A stretch of DNA of 64,000 bases from Clostridium sp. (GTDB taxonomy: Bacteria; Bacillota; Clostridia; Lachnospirales; Lachnospiraceae). How positions within the stretch are numbered: the stretch's first letter is position 1; each line of letters opens with the position of its first letter. The notes under the pieces are model-generated. The model was not told the origin of the DNA and ran no database searches. It was given only the letters and a program-made list of their open reading frames with translations. The stretch lies in NCBI GenBank assembly GCA_021770825.1, contig JAETQD010000001.1, positions 186,001 to 250,000 of the forward strand, given 5' to 3'. Both the position numbers and the translations under genes were made by a program. Shown in pieces: positions 34,090 through 41,417 of the stretch.

Positions 34090-34140
34090 AAAAACCGCAG
34101 GCTCCATCTTCCATGGAACGCCTGCGGTTCTTTCTATTTT
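34090..34140 (-). terminator. Terminator of leuS
   Basis: AACCGCAGGC (34093-34102) pairs with GCCTGCGGTT (34120-34129), and UUUUU follows on the minus strand. Confidence 0.88.
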
Positions 34141-36551
34141 TATTTTGCAACGATGTTCACAATCTTCTTGGGAACATAGATTTCTTTTACGATAGTACCT
34201 GTGATTTTGCTCTTTACAGCCTCTTTTCCTGCGGCGATGGCATCCTCTTTGGAGATGTCCGCCGGAACGGTGATCACGCCCTTGGTCTTACCGTTTACCT
34301 GTACGGCAATCTCGATCTCATCGTCCTTCATGGCCTCTGTATCGCACTCCGGCCAGGTTGCATGGAACACGCTGTCGGTGCCGCCAAGCTCTCTCCACAG
34401 CTCCTCACCAAGATGGGGAGCGAAGGGAGCCAGTAAGATTACGAAGGTCTTTAAGGTCTCTTTGTCGATTCCGCCCTCTTTCTTTGCCAGGTCAATGAGC
34501 TTGTTGTTGTACTCCATGAAGCCGGAAACAACGGTATTTAAGCTGAACTGGTTGAATCTGGTCTCGATGTCGTATACCAGTTTATGGCGCAGCTTCACCA
34601 TTTCCTTTGTTTCCTTCACATCCTTGTCCTTGCTGTCCATTACCAGGTTGTAGAAACGGTTTAAGAATCTGGAAACGCCCTCGATTCCGCGGTCATCCCA
34701 CTCGGCATCCAGCTCCGGCGGTCCCACGAACAGCTCATACATTCTCAGGGAGTCACAGCCGTAATCCCTTACCAGATCATCCGGGGAAACCACATTTCCT
34801 TTGGACTTACTCATCTTGATACCGTTCTTGCCGGTGATCATACCCTGGTTAAAGAGCTTTGTGAAGGGCTCGTCAAAGTCCACAACTCCGATGTCGTGGA
34901 GGAACTTGGTGTAGAATCTGGAATACAGAAGGTGCAGTACGGCATGCTCTACGCCGCCGATGTACATGTCAACGGGCAGGTACTTGTTGGCCTTTTCCTT
35001 GGAAACCAGTTCTTTGTCGTTCTTATTGTCCACATAGCGCAGGAAATACCAGGAAGAACCTGCCCACTGGGGCATGGTGTTGGTCTCTCTCTTTGCAGGG
35101 CTTCCGCAGCAGGGACAGGTGGTGTTCACCCACCAGTCGATGGCAGCCAGCGGAGATTCTCCGGTTCCTGTGGGCTGATAGCTCTCAACCTCCGGTAAGG
35201 TAAGGGGAAGCTGGTCCTCCGGCACCGGAACGTTTCCGCACTTGGGGCAGTGGATAATCGGAATCGGCTCGCCCCAGTAACGCTGACGGGAGAATACCCA
35301 GTCACGGAGCTTGTAGTTGACTGTCTTCTTACCAATTCCCATCTTTTCGATGATGATGGGCGCTTCTTTCTTCAGCACGGCGGACTCCATACCATTCCAG
35401 TCGCCGGAATTGATCATGGTTCCGCTGGCCTCGGTGTAGGCCTCCGTCATATTGTCAATTTCCTGTCCATCCTTGGCAATAACCTGGATGATGGGAATGT
35501 TGAATTTCTTTGCAAACTCAAAGTCACGGTCATCGTGGGCCGGAACGCACATGATGGCTCCGGTACCGTAATCAGCCAGTACATAGTCAGACAGCCAGAT
35601 CGGAACTTTCTTGCCGTTTAAGGGGTTGATTGCGTAGGTTCCTGTGAATACGCCTGTCTTTTCTTTGTCCTGGAGACGGTCCACGTTGGACTTCATGGAA
35701 GCGTCAAAAATGTACTTTTCAACAGCCTCTCTGGTCTCATCGGTGGCCAGGCTCTTTGCCATCTTGTGCTCCGGAGCCAGTACCATAAAGGTGGCGCCAT
35801 GGAGCGTATCCGGTCTTGTGGTGTAAACGGTAATCTTCTCCTCGCGGCCTTCCACCGGGAAATCCACCTCAGCGCCGTAGGATTTTCCAATCCAGTCGGT
35901 CTGCATCTTCTTTACCTTCTCCGGCCAGTCAAGCTTGTCCAGGTCATTTAACAGACGGTCTGCGTACGCAGTAATCTTTAACATCCACTGGCGCAGGTTC
36001 TTCTTTGTAACGGTGGTTCCGCAGCGCTCGCAGCAGCCGTTTACCACTTCCTCGTTGGCAAGACCTGTTTTACAGGACGGGCACCAGTTGATGGGGAACT
36101 CCTTCTCATAGGCCAGGCCCTTTTTAAACATCTGGACGAAAATCCACTGGGTCCATTTATAGAAGCCGGGATCTGTGGTATTTACTTCCATATCCCAGTC
36201 GTAGATGGCTGCAATCTCGCCGATCTGACGCTTAATATTAGCCACGTTCTCGGCTGTGGATTTTGCCGGATGAACGCCCATTTTGATGGCATAGTTCTCA
36301 GCCGGAAGACCGAATGCATCCCATCCCATGGGGTGAATCACATATTTTCCCTTTAATAACTGGTAGCGGCTCCATACATCAGAAATTACATAGCCTCTCC
36401 AGTGACCCACATGCAGGCCGCTTCCGGACGGATACGGGAACATATCCAGACAGTAATATTTTTCTTTCTTTCCATCATTGACATTGATCGGGTTTTCTTC
36501 CCAGTTGGCACGCCACTTCTTTTCAATGGCAGTATGGTTGTACTGTGCCAT
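34140..36551 (-). CDS. leuS: Leucyl-tRNA synthetase
   Basis: This 803-residue class I synthetase has the HIGH-type motif HVGH in PYPSGSGLHVGHWRGY (about residue 44), a CP1 editing domain (about 220-410, with TTRPDTLHGATFMVLAPEH), zinc-finger-like pairs of Cys (CPSC, CCERC, CPKC, CPCC) and KMSKS in GIKMSKSKGNVV (about 580). The length matches bacterial LeuRS. The start at 36551 has GGAGG nine bases upstream; the frame extends 11 codons further without support. It is controlled by the T-box leader immediately upstream. Confidence 0.98.
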   Translation of the reverse strand: MAQYNHTAIEKKWRANWEENPINVNDGKKEKYYCLDMFPYPSGSGLHVGHWRGYVISDVWSRYQLLKGKYVIHPMGWDAFGLPAENYAIKMGVHPAKSTAENVANIKRQIGEIAAIYDWDMEVNTTDPGFYKWTQWIFVQMFKKGLAYEKEFPINWCPSCKTGLANEEVVNGCCERCGTTVTKKNLRQWMLKITAYADRLLNDLDKLDWPEKVKKMQTDWIGKSYGAEVDFPVEGREEKITVYTTRPDTLHGATFMVLAPEHKMAKSLATDETREAVEKYIFDASMKSNVDRLQDKEKTGVFTGTYAINPLNGKKVPIWLSDYVLADYGTGAIMCVPAHDDRDFEFAKKFNIPIIQVIAKDGQEIDNMTEAYTEASGTMINSGDWNGMESAVLKKEAPIIIEKMGIGKKTVNYKLRDWVFSRQRYWGEPIPIIHCPKCGNVPVPEDQLPLTLPEVESYQPTGTGESPLAAIDWWVNTTCPCCGSPAKRETNTMPQWAGSSWYFLRYVDNKNDKELVSKEKANKYLPVDMYIGGVEHAVLHLLYSRFYTKFLHDIGVVDFDEPFTKLFNQGMITGKNGIKMSKSKGNVVSPDDLVRDYGCDSLRMYELFVGPPELDAEWDDRGIEGVSRFLNRFYNLVMDSKDKDVKETKEMVKLRHKLVYDIETRFNQFSLNTVVSGFMEYNNKLIDLAKKEGGIDKETLKTFVILLAPFAPHLGEELWRELGGTDSVFHATWPECDTEAMKDDEIEIAVQVNGKTKGVITVPADISKEDAIAAGKEAVKSKITGTIVKEIYVPKKIVNIVAK

Positions 36552-36584
36552 GACGTTTTTCCTCCATTTCATTGTATCAATCAC

Positions 36585-36850
36585 AAAAGCCCCGGTCTCT
36601 ATATTTCATAGAGACGTGGGGGCTTATTCTCACGCGGTACCACTCTATTTCATACGGCACGTTCCGTATGCTCTCATTCCCCTCGTAACGGTGGGAGCCG
36701 GCACTGCCTACACAGAATCCGTAAAAATCCCTTCAGCATGCTACTCGGAGGCGAGTTCAAAAGCTTCCCGAAGCTGCCTCGCACCGTCCGGCAGTTCTCT
36801 GAATCCGTTCTGCTTCCTACTATTCCCCGTCATTGTATTTGGACTGACTC
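36585..36850 (-). promoter_or_regulatory. T-box leader of leuS (tRNA-Leu sensing)
   Basis: The T-box core AGAGTGGTACCGCG lies at 36633-36646 on the minus strand and is followed by a terminator helix (GCCCC and GTCTCTAT paired with ATAGAGAC and GGGGC, 36585-36624) ending in UUUU. Upstream there is a long Stem I region (about 36720-36830) where GAACTCGCCTCCGAGTAG offers CTC as the likely leucine specifier codon. Uncharged tRNA-Leu should pair there and stabilise the antiterminator. Confidence 0.88.
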
Positions 36851-36852
36851 AT

Positions 36853-36881
36853 AATTTATCATAATTCCCCGTTCCTGTCAA
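36853..36881 (-). promoter_or_regulatory. Predicted promoter of the leuS T-box transcript
   Basis: TTGACA (36876-36881), 17 bp, TAAATT (36853-36858). Confidence 0.6.
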
Positions 36882-36916
36882 GCATTCGGCGGATTTTTCC
36901 CCCGTTGGACGCCATT

Positions 36917-37057
36917 CTACGGGGCAGCCGTACTCTCGGTCTGTACGGTAGTTTTAAGCTCCGTCTGTGCATTCCGGTCCTTCATGGCCATGAGGCTCCC
37001 CACAATCCCCATAATACAGAGGACAATGGCCGCCAGCCGTTTCTGTTCCTTACTCAT
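36917..37057 (-). CDS. Small single-pass membrane protein, 46 residues
   Basis: The ATG at 37057 opens a 46-residue frame: a charged start (MSKEQKR), a hydrophobic segment of about 17 residues and a polar tail ending in STAAP. It overlaps the last eight bases of the upstream membrane protein gene, and GGGGGAAG seven bases before the ATG can act as ribosome site, suggesting coupling. No family is recognised. It is shorter than a 60-residue cutoff. Confidence 0.5.
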   Translation of the reverse strand: MSKEQKRLAAIVLCIMGIVGSLMAMKDRNAQTELKTTVQTESTAAP

Positions 37058-37418
37058 GTTTCTTCCCCCGCCGTTTCAATACCTGATTCACTGCCTTCGA
37101 CACCACCCATCCGGTACAAAGCCCGGCCAGGGCAAACCCTGTATACATGGCGGCATAGACACACCAGGTCTCCCAGTCATGGAGCAGAACCCAGTACTGG
37201 GGCACGAAACATACCAGTGAAATCGCCACAAATAAAAGCTGGAAACCCTTTTTCTGCCCGCAGACAAAACCGCAGAAGAACACGCCCACCGGAATCACAA
37301 CCATCATAAACAGCACGGCGGTTCCCGTATCGCTCATAAATAGCGGGCAGCCGTAAAACAGCATCAGCACCACCACATTATAGGGAAACACCTCGCCAAT
37401 TCGCTCTTTTATGTCCAT
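37050..37418 (-). CDS. Hypothetical four-helix membrane protein
   Basis: This 122-residue protein has four hydrophobic segments (about 14-30, 36-54, 60-77, 87-107) and a basic C-terminus ending in RRGKKHE. I recognise no family. AAGGAG precedes the ATG at 37418, which is preferred over an upstream in-frame start at 37466 that lies in the promoter. Likely cotranscribed with the overlapping 46-residue gene. Confidence 0.68.
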   Translation of the reverse strand: MDIKERIGEVFPYNVVVLMLFYGCPLFMSDTGTAVLFMMVVIPVGVFFCGFVCGQKKGFQLLFVAISLVCFVPQYWVLLHDWETWCVYAAMYTGFALAGLCTGWVVSKAVNQVLKRRGKKHE

Positions 37419-37450
37419 CGTCAAAAACTCCTTTCTTTCCGGCGCAGGTT

Positions 37451-37515
37451 TAATGTCTGACGACATTATACCATACTCAAAACCATTTGACTATTCCAAA
37501 AAACCCGTATATGAT
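37451..37515. promoter_or_regulatory. Divergent promoters with an inverted repeat
   Basis: Plus strand, toward the TauE gene: TTGACT (37487-37492), 17 bp, TATGAT (37510-37515). Minus strand, toward the membrane protein: extended -10 TGGTATAAT (37465-37473). TAATGTC-TGAC-GACATTA (37451-37468) overlaps the minus-strand -10 and could be an operator. Confidence 0.5.
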
Positions 37516-37565
37516 GGTAAGGGCAATTGGTAATGCCAATACAAAAGATTCGGGAGGAATTTTCC

Positions 37566-38324
37566 ATGGACAATATTCAAAACCTGATCTGGCTCTGCCC
37601 CATGCTGTTTGTGGCCGGATTCATTGACTCCATTGCCGGAGGAGGCGGACTCATTGCCATGCCGGCTTATATGATGTGCGGTATGCCGATTCATCTGGTC
37701 TACGGGTGCAACAAATTCCAGTGCGCCTTCGGAAGCACGGCTGCCGCCTGGAAATATTTTAAGAGCGGCTGCCTGGACTTAAAGATTGCTGCCACGAGCG
37801 CCGTCACCGCCTTTCTCTTTTCCATGGCGGGAACCAGAATTATCTTTTACCTGACCGATGCACAAATCCGGTCCATGCTGATGGTTTTGCTGCCGCTCAC
37901 GGCGCTTCTGGTGATTTTTGTCAAGAACGCATGGAACTATACGGCAAAGGAACAGCCCCTGACTCCGCGCAACATTCTCATGGCCCTGGTCACAGGCATG
38001 ACCATCGGTCTTTACGACAGTCTCTACGGTCCCGGCGGCGGCACCATCGCCATGCTGCTGTTCACCTTCCTGTTCCACTATGACATCCGCACCAGCTCCG
38101 GAAACGCCAAAATCGTTTTGATCGTGTCCAACTATACGGCTCTTTTCACCTATATCCTGTCCGGCAATGTGCCCTTTGCCATTGCCGTTCCCTGTGCTGT
38201 CTGCAACGTTCTCGGAAACTATCTGGGTGCCGGGTTTGCAGTGAAAAAAGGTGCAAAAATCATCCGTCCTCTTATGATCTGTGTTGTGACGGTGCTGATC
38301 GTAAAAATTCTCATTGGAAAATAA
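37566..38324 (+). CDS. TauE/SafE-family sulfite/organosulfonate exporter-like permease
   Basis: This 252-residue integral membrane protein has seven or eight hydrophobic helices and the two-part repeat typical of TauE/SafE proteins: AGFIDSIAGGGGLIAMPAYM (about 19-38) and GLYDSLYGPGGGTIAMLLF (about 148-166). Members export sulfite, sulfoacetate or related anions; the substrate here is not evident. GGAGG eight bases before the ATG at 37566 fixes the start. Confidence 0.9.
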   Translation: MDNIQNLIWLCPMLFVAGFIDSIAGGGGLIAMPAYMMCGMPIHLVYGCNKFQCAFGSTAAAWKYFKSGCLDLKIAATSAVTAFLFSMAGTRIIFYLTDAQIRSMLMVLLPLTALLVIFVKNAWNYTAKEQPLTPRNILMALVTGMTIGLYDSLYGPGGGTIAMLLFTFLFHYDIRTSSGNAKIVLIVSNYTALFTYILSGNVPFAIAVPCAVCNVLGNYLGAGFAVKKGAKIIRPLMICVVTVLIVKILIGK

Positions 38325-38325
38325 A

Positions 38326-38366
38326 AAGCGGCTGCCCTGGAGATTTCTCCCTGGCAGCCTTTTCTT
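38326..38366. terminator. Bidirectional terminator between the TauE-like gene and yajC
   Basis: GGCTGCC (38330-38336) pairs with GGCAGCC (38353-38359). U-rich tracts lie on both strands. Confidence 0.85.
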
Positions 38367-38637
38367 ATTTCTTCTCTTTGATCTGGCCCACTGCGTAAAG
38401 GACCACCTGTATGGTAACTTCCTTCTCTGCATCCACCAAAAGCGTCACGTATTCCCCGTCCCGTTTCACAACGGTGCCTACGATTCCTCCGATGGTGACA
38501 ACCACATCGCCGGGGGCGATGGAGTCGTGGAGCTCCTTTACTTTCCTTTGCTTTTTCTTATTGGGAATATAAATAAACAGGTACATGGCAAGGAAGACAA
38601 GGACTCCATAGGCACCAAAAAGCAACAATGGTGACAT
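38365..38637 (-). CDS. yajC: YajC, accessory subunit of the Sec translocon
   Basis: This 90-residue protein has one N-terminal membrane helix (about 4-24), the family sequence YIPNKKKQRKVKELHDSIAPGDVVVTIGGIVGTVV and a short beta-rich cytoplasmic domain. It is a non-essential partner of SecDF. Here it follows the M20 hydrolase gene after 18 bases rather than tgt or secD, so it lies outside its usual neighbourhood. Confidence 0.9.
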   Translation of the reverse strand: MSPLLLFGAYGVLVFLAMYLFIYIPNKKKQRKVKELHDSIAPGDVVVTIGGIVGTVVKRDGEYVTLLVDAEKEVTIQVVLYAVGQIKEKK

Positions 38638-38655
38638 ACGAACAATCCCTTTCCT

Positions 38656-39837
38656 TTATTCCATTCCCAGGAATTTCTCAACAATTTTTACAAACAGGGC
38701 AGAGCCAATCCAGAACACATCCTCATCCACATTGAATTTCGGGTTGTGATGGGGAACATCGGTGTGTTTTTCCGGGTTGGAGGAGCTTAAAAACATGAAT
38801 GCACCGGGAATCTGGTTCACATAGTATGCGAAGTCCTCACCGCCCATGTTGGGAGCGTCCACATGGTCAATGACCATATCCTTTCCAACAATCTCTGCTG
38901 CACATTCGCAGGCCAGCTCCGCCATTTTGGGATCGTTGATTACCGGCGGCGCCCCCCAGATCATCTCATACTCCACTTCGCCGCGGAATGCCTTTGCCGT
39001 CGCCTCTGCAATCTCTCCGATTCTCTTAGCCAGTTCCTGGCGGACATCCTCTTCCACGGCACGGATAGTACCTTCGATCAATGCCTCCGACGGAATTACG
39101 TTATAAGCAAAGCCCGCCTCCAGATGACCGATGGTGAGAACCGACGGCTTCACGGCAGCAATCTCTCTGGCAATGATTTCCTGAAGATTGATCACGATAT
39201 GGGAAGCGATGTTGATGGGATCAATGCCCTTTTCCGGTGTGGAGCCGTGGCAGCCGTTTCCCTTTACCTTAATGACAAATTTATCGAAGGAAGCCATGCA
39301 GCAGCCCGGTGTGCAGATCACGGTTCCTGCCGGAATGTCCCTGGAAATAATGGTTCCGATATGGGTTCCGAAAATCGCATCCACGCCTTCTAAGCCGCCT
39401 TCTTTAATGGTACGCTCTGCTCCTCTGGAGCCCTCTTCGTCTGTCTGGAACAAAAGGCGGACCGTACCGGGAATCTGCTCCTTATTTTCATTTAAAACCT
39501 TTGCGGCTCCCAACAGCATGGTCATATGGGTGTCATGGCCGCAGCCGTGCATGCAGCCCTCATGGGTGGAAACATAGTCCACATCATTGGCTTCCAGGAT
39601 GGGAAGGGCATCCATATCCGCGCGGAGTGCGATGGTCTTTCCGGGCTTTCCCCCCTTAATCTCAGCCATCAGGCCGCTGTCGCTTTTATTTTCTGTAAAC
39701 GGAATTCCCATTTCCGTAAGGCGGGCCATCACATAGGCCTTTGTCTTTGGAAGGTCGCCGCCGATTTCCGGAATTCTATGGAGATCTCTTCTCATGGCAA
39801 CCAGTTCATTCTGTAAATCTTTACATTTTTCCCACAT
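38656..39837 (-). CDS. M20-family amidohydrolase
   Basis: This 393-residue metal-dependent hydrolase has the M20D motifs: GCGHDTHMTMLLGAAKVL (about residue 100), FQTDEEGSRGA (about 130), a dimerisation domain with KVKGNGCHGSTPEKGIDPI (about 185) and a C-terminal ligand in NMGGEDFAYYV. This subgroup removes acyl or aminoacyl groups from amino acids or cleaves p-aminobenzoyl-glutamate-like substrates. Its position directly after two nucleoside-recognition membrane protein genes (gap 15 bases) suggests that those import or export its substrate or product. Confidence 0.88.
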   Translation of the reverse strand: MWEKCKDLQNELVAMRRDLHRIPEIGGDLPKTKAYVMARLTEMGIPFTENKSDSGLMAEIKGGKPGKTIALRADMDALPILEANDVDYVSTHEGCMHGCGHDTHMTMLLGAAKVLNENKEQIPGTVRLLFQTDEEGSRGAERTIKEGGLEGVDAIFGTHIGTIISRDIPAGTVICTPGCCMASFDKFVIKVKGNGCHGSTPEKGIDPINIASHIVINLQEIIAREIAAVKPSVLTIGHLEAGFAYNVIPSEALIEGTIRAVEEDVRQELAKRIGEIAEATAKAFRGEVEYEMIWGAPPVINDPKMAELACECAAEIVGKDMVIDHVDAPNMGGEDFAYYVNQIPGAFMFLSSSNPEKHTDVPHHNPKFNVDEDVFWIGSALFVKIVEKFLGME

Positions 39838-39852
39838 ACAATCTTCCCCTTT

Positions 39853-40521
39853 CTATGACGCCAACATACCTTTTTGATAGAACACTCTGGCAATCAGCAG
39901 AGTTCCGAATACGGTGCATACAATGACGGCCGCTGCCGGAAGTCCTGTAAACATCTTGAGAATCACAGGAATCAGAAGAGCAAACACAGCAATCTTCGGG
40001 TATTTGATGGCAAAGTTTCCGAAGGTCGCTCCAAAAATTGCGGAGCTTGCATATTTGGTAAGACCTGCCACGATAAATTCCGGGAGCACTGCCAAAACAG
40101 CGCCGCCCACGATTACTGCCGATGTGGTGGCAATCAGGTTGGTAACGATGGAACCGCAGATTGCCATGGTGGAAACGATTTCCGCCTGCAGGGTTCCGGT
40201 CTCGGATTTTGTCACATCCAGCGCCAGTGCTGCACAGGGAACTCTCATATTTCCGATATTTCCGGATAAAAAGCTCAAATAGGTACCTGTCATGCCAAGC
40301 GCCGCATAGTAGGAAATGGGCTCTACGAAATAGAATGCACCGAAGGACGCTGCAACCATGCCCCATGCCGTGAGAATGGTGCTCACCGGCGGCCAGCAGT
40401 TATAAGTGGTACACAACCAGATAACCGGCAGAAACGCTGTAAGGGCGGCAATAATATTTGTGGGAGAACCAATCCGCATACTGTCTTTCTTCCATTGCTT
40501 CATTAATTCTTTCTCGTTCAT
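39853..40521 (-). CDS. Nucleoside-recognition (Gate) domain membrane protein, YjiG-like
   Basis: This 222-residue protein has about six hydrophobic segments with the Gate-type sequence GALLAV..FIVAGLTKYASSAIFGATFGNFAIKYPKI in its middle. The family name comes from distant similarity to concentrative nucleoside transporters; actual substrates are unknown. It is the second half of a two-component pair with the next gene, which E. coli also encodes as yjiH-yjiG beside an isoaspartyl dipeptidase gene. Confidence 0.78.
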   Translation of the reverse strand: MNEKELMKQWKKDSMRIGSPTNIIAALTAFLPVIWLCTTYNCWPPVSTILTAWGMVAASFGAFYFVEPISYYAALGMTGTYLSFLSGNIGNMRVPCAALALDVTKSETGTLQAEIVSTMAICGSIVTNLIATTSAVIVGGAVLAVLPEFIVAGLTKYASSAIFGATFGNFAIKYPKIAVFALLIPVILKMFTGLPAAAVIVCTVFGTLLIARVFYQKGMLAS

Positions 40522-40539
40522 AATCTGCCTCCTTTTCCC

Positions 40540-41259
40540 TTACACGAACAGTTGGTCATAGCCAACTGCGAAAATCATTCCGATGATCATTGCGATTCCC
40601 AGGGAATACTCCATCAGCTTCGGAATCTTTTTGCAAATGGTTTTCACAAGGATTACCATGGAAATGGCTCCGGCGAGAACTGCCAGTGTATTTCCAACGC
40701 CCTTTAAGATCTCTCCTGCATTGAGATAACCGAAAATACCGAGGGAACAGGCGCCGCTTAAAACCACCAGCCACTTCATATCGCCGCCGGATACCTTATT
40801 TCTTAAGGTCTCCAAAGACGGAGTTGCAACACCAGTGAAAAGAAGCCATCCTGCGCCGTTTAAAGCCATGGTAAACCAGGATACGGCCAGGCACATTAAG
40901 GTGTACTGTTCGGAACCAAGCGCCACCCCGCAGGCATCGGCGCCGATATTGGCGGCAGAAAGCTCTGTGGCCGCCGCACCGATGATGGACAGGCGAAGCC
41001 ATGCCATGGGACCGCCGATGGATGCCATAAGACCAACCATAACGATGAACACACCCAGGGCCGGTCCAATGGCAGAAATCAGTCCCACGCGGAACGCCTC
41101 TTTGGGAATGGTTGGGTTGATTTTGGCTTCCTTCGACATTTTGCTGCACTGTTTCATATACAGCACGGTCTGGATCAGGGACACGATTACGGTGATTCCG
41201 CAGAGTGCCCAGACCATAGGCGAGTTGGAAACCTGATGAACTTGTTCGATGTTACTCAT
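40540..41259 (-). CDS. Nucleoside-recognition (Gate) domain membrane protein, YjiH-like
   Basis: This 239-residue membrane protein has six or so helices and the Gate-like stretch FRVGLISAIGPALGVFIVMVGLMASIGGPMAWLRLSIIGAA. It is the first gene of a four-gene unit (this gene, its partner, M20 hydrolase, yajC) driven by a consensus promoter. AAAGGGGG precedes the ATG. A transport role coupled to peptide or acyl-amino-acid breakdown is inferred from the operon. Confidence 0.78.
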   Translation of the reverse strand: MSNIEQVHQVSNSPMVWALCGITVIVSLIQTVLYMKQCSKMSKEAKINPTIPKEAFRVGLISAIGPALGVFIVMVGLMASIGGPMAWLRLSIIGAAATELSAANIGADACGVALGSEQYTLMCLAVSWFTMALNGAGWLLFTGVATPSLETLRNKVSGGDMKWLVVLSGACSLGIFGYLNAGEILKGVGNTLAVLAGAISMVILVKTICKKIPKLMEYSLGIAMIIGMIFAVGYDQLFV

Positions 41260-41301
41260 AAATATTAACCCCCTTTTTTTATTGATTTTCCCTATATAAG
41301 C

Positions 41302-41330
41302 ATTATAAAATATGCCTTGTAGTCTGTCAA
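41302..41330 (-). promoter_or_regulatory. Consensus sigma-A promoter of the nucleoside-recognition/M20 operon
   Basis: Perfect TTGACA (41325-41330), 17 bp, perfect TATAAT (41302-41307) on the minus strand. Confidence 0.88.
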
Positions 41331-41366
41331 TATCTTTCTCTAATTATATTTTTTCAGAATTTTTAC

Positions 41367-41399
41367 GCAAAAACCGACCCTCGTTTCCGAGGGCTGGTC
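41367..41399 (-). terminator. Terminator of the EF-G-like gene
   Basis: CCAGCCCTCG pairs with CGAGGGTCGG across GAAA, followed by UUUUU on the minus strand. Confidence 0.88.
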
Positions 41400-41417
41400 T
41401 TATCATCTGTCATTCAA

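Noticed and set aside
36905-37309. 134-residue plus-strand frame beyond the leuS leader
   Set aside because: Antisense to two better supported membrane protein genes; Pro/Arg/His-rich shadow composition and no ribosome site.
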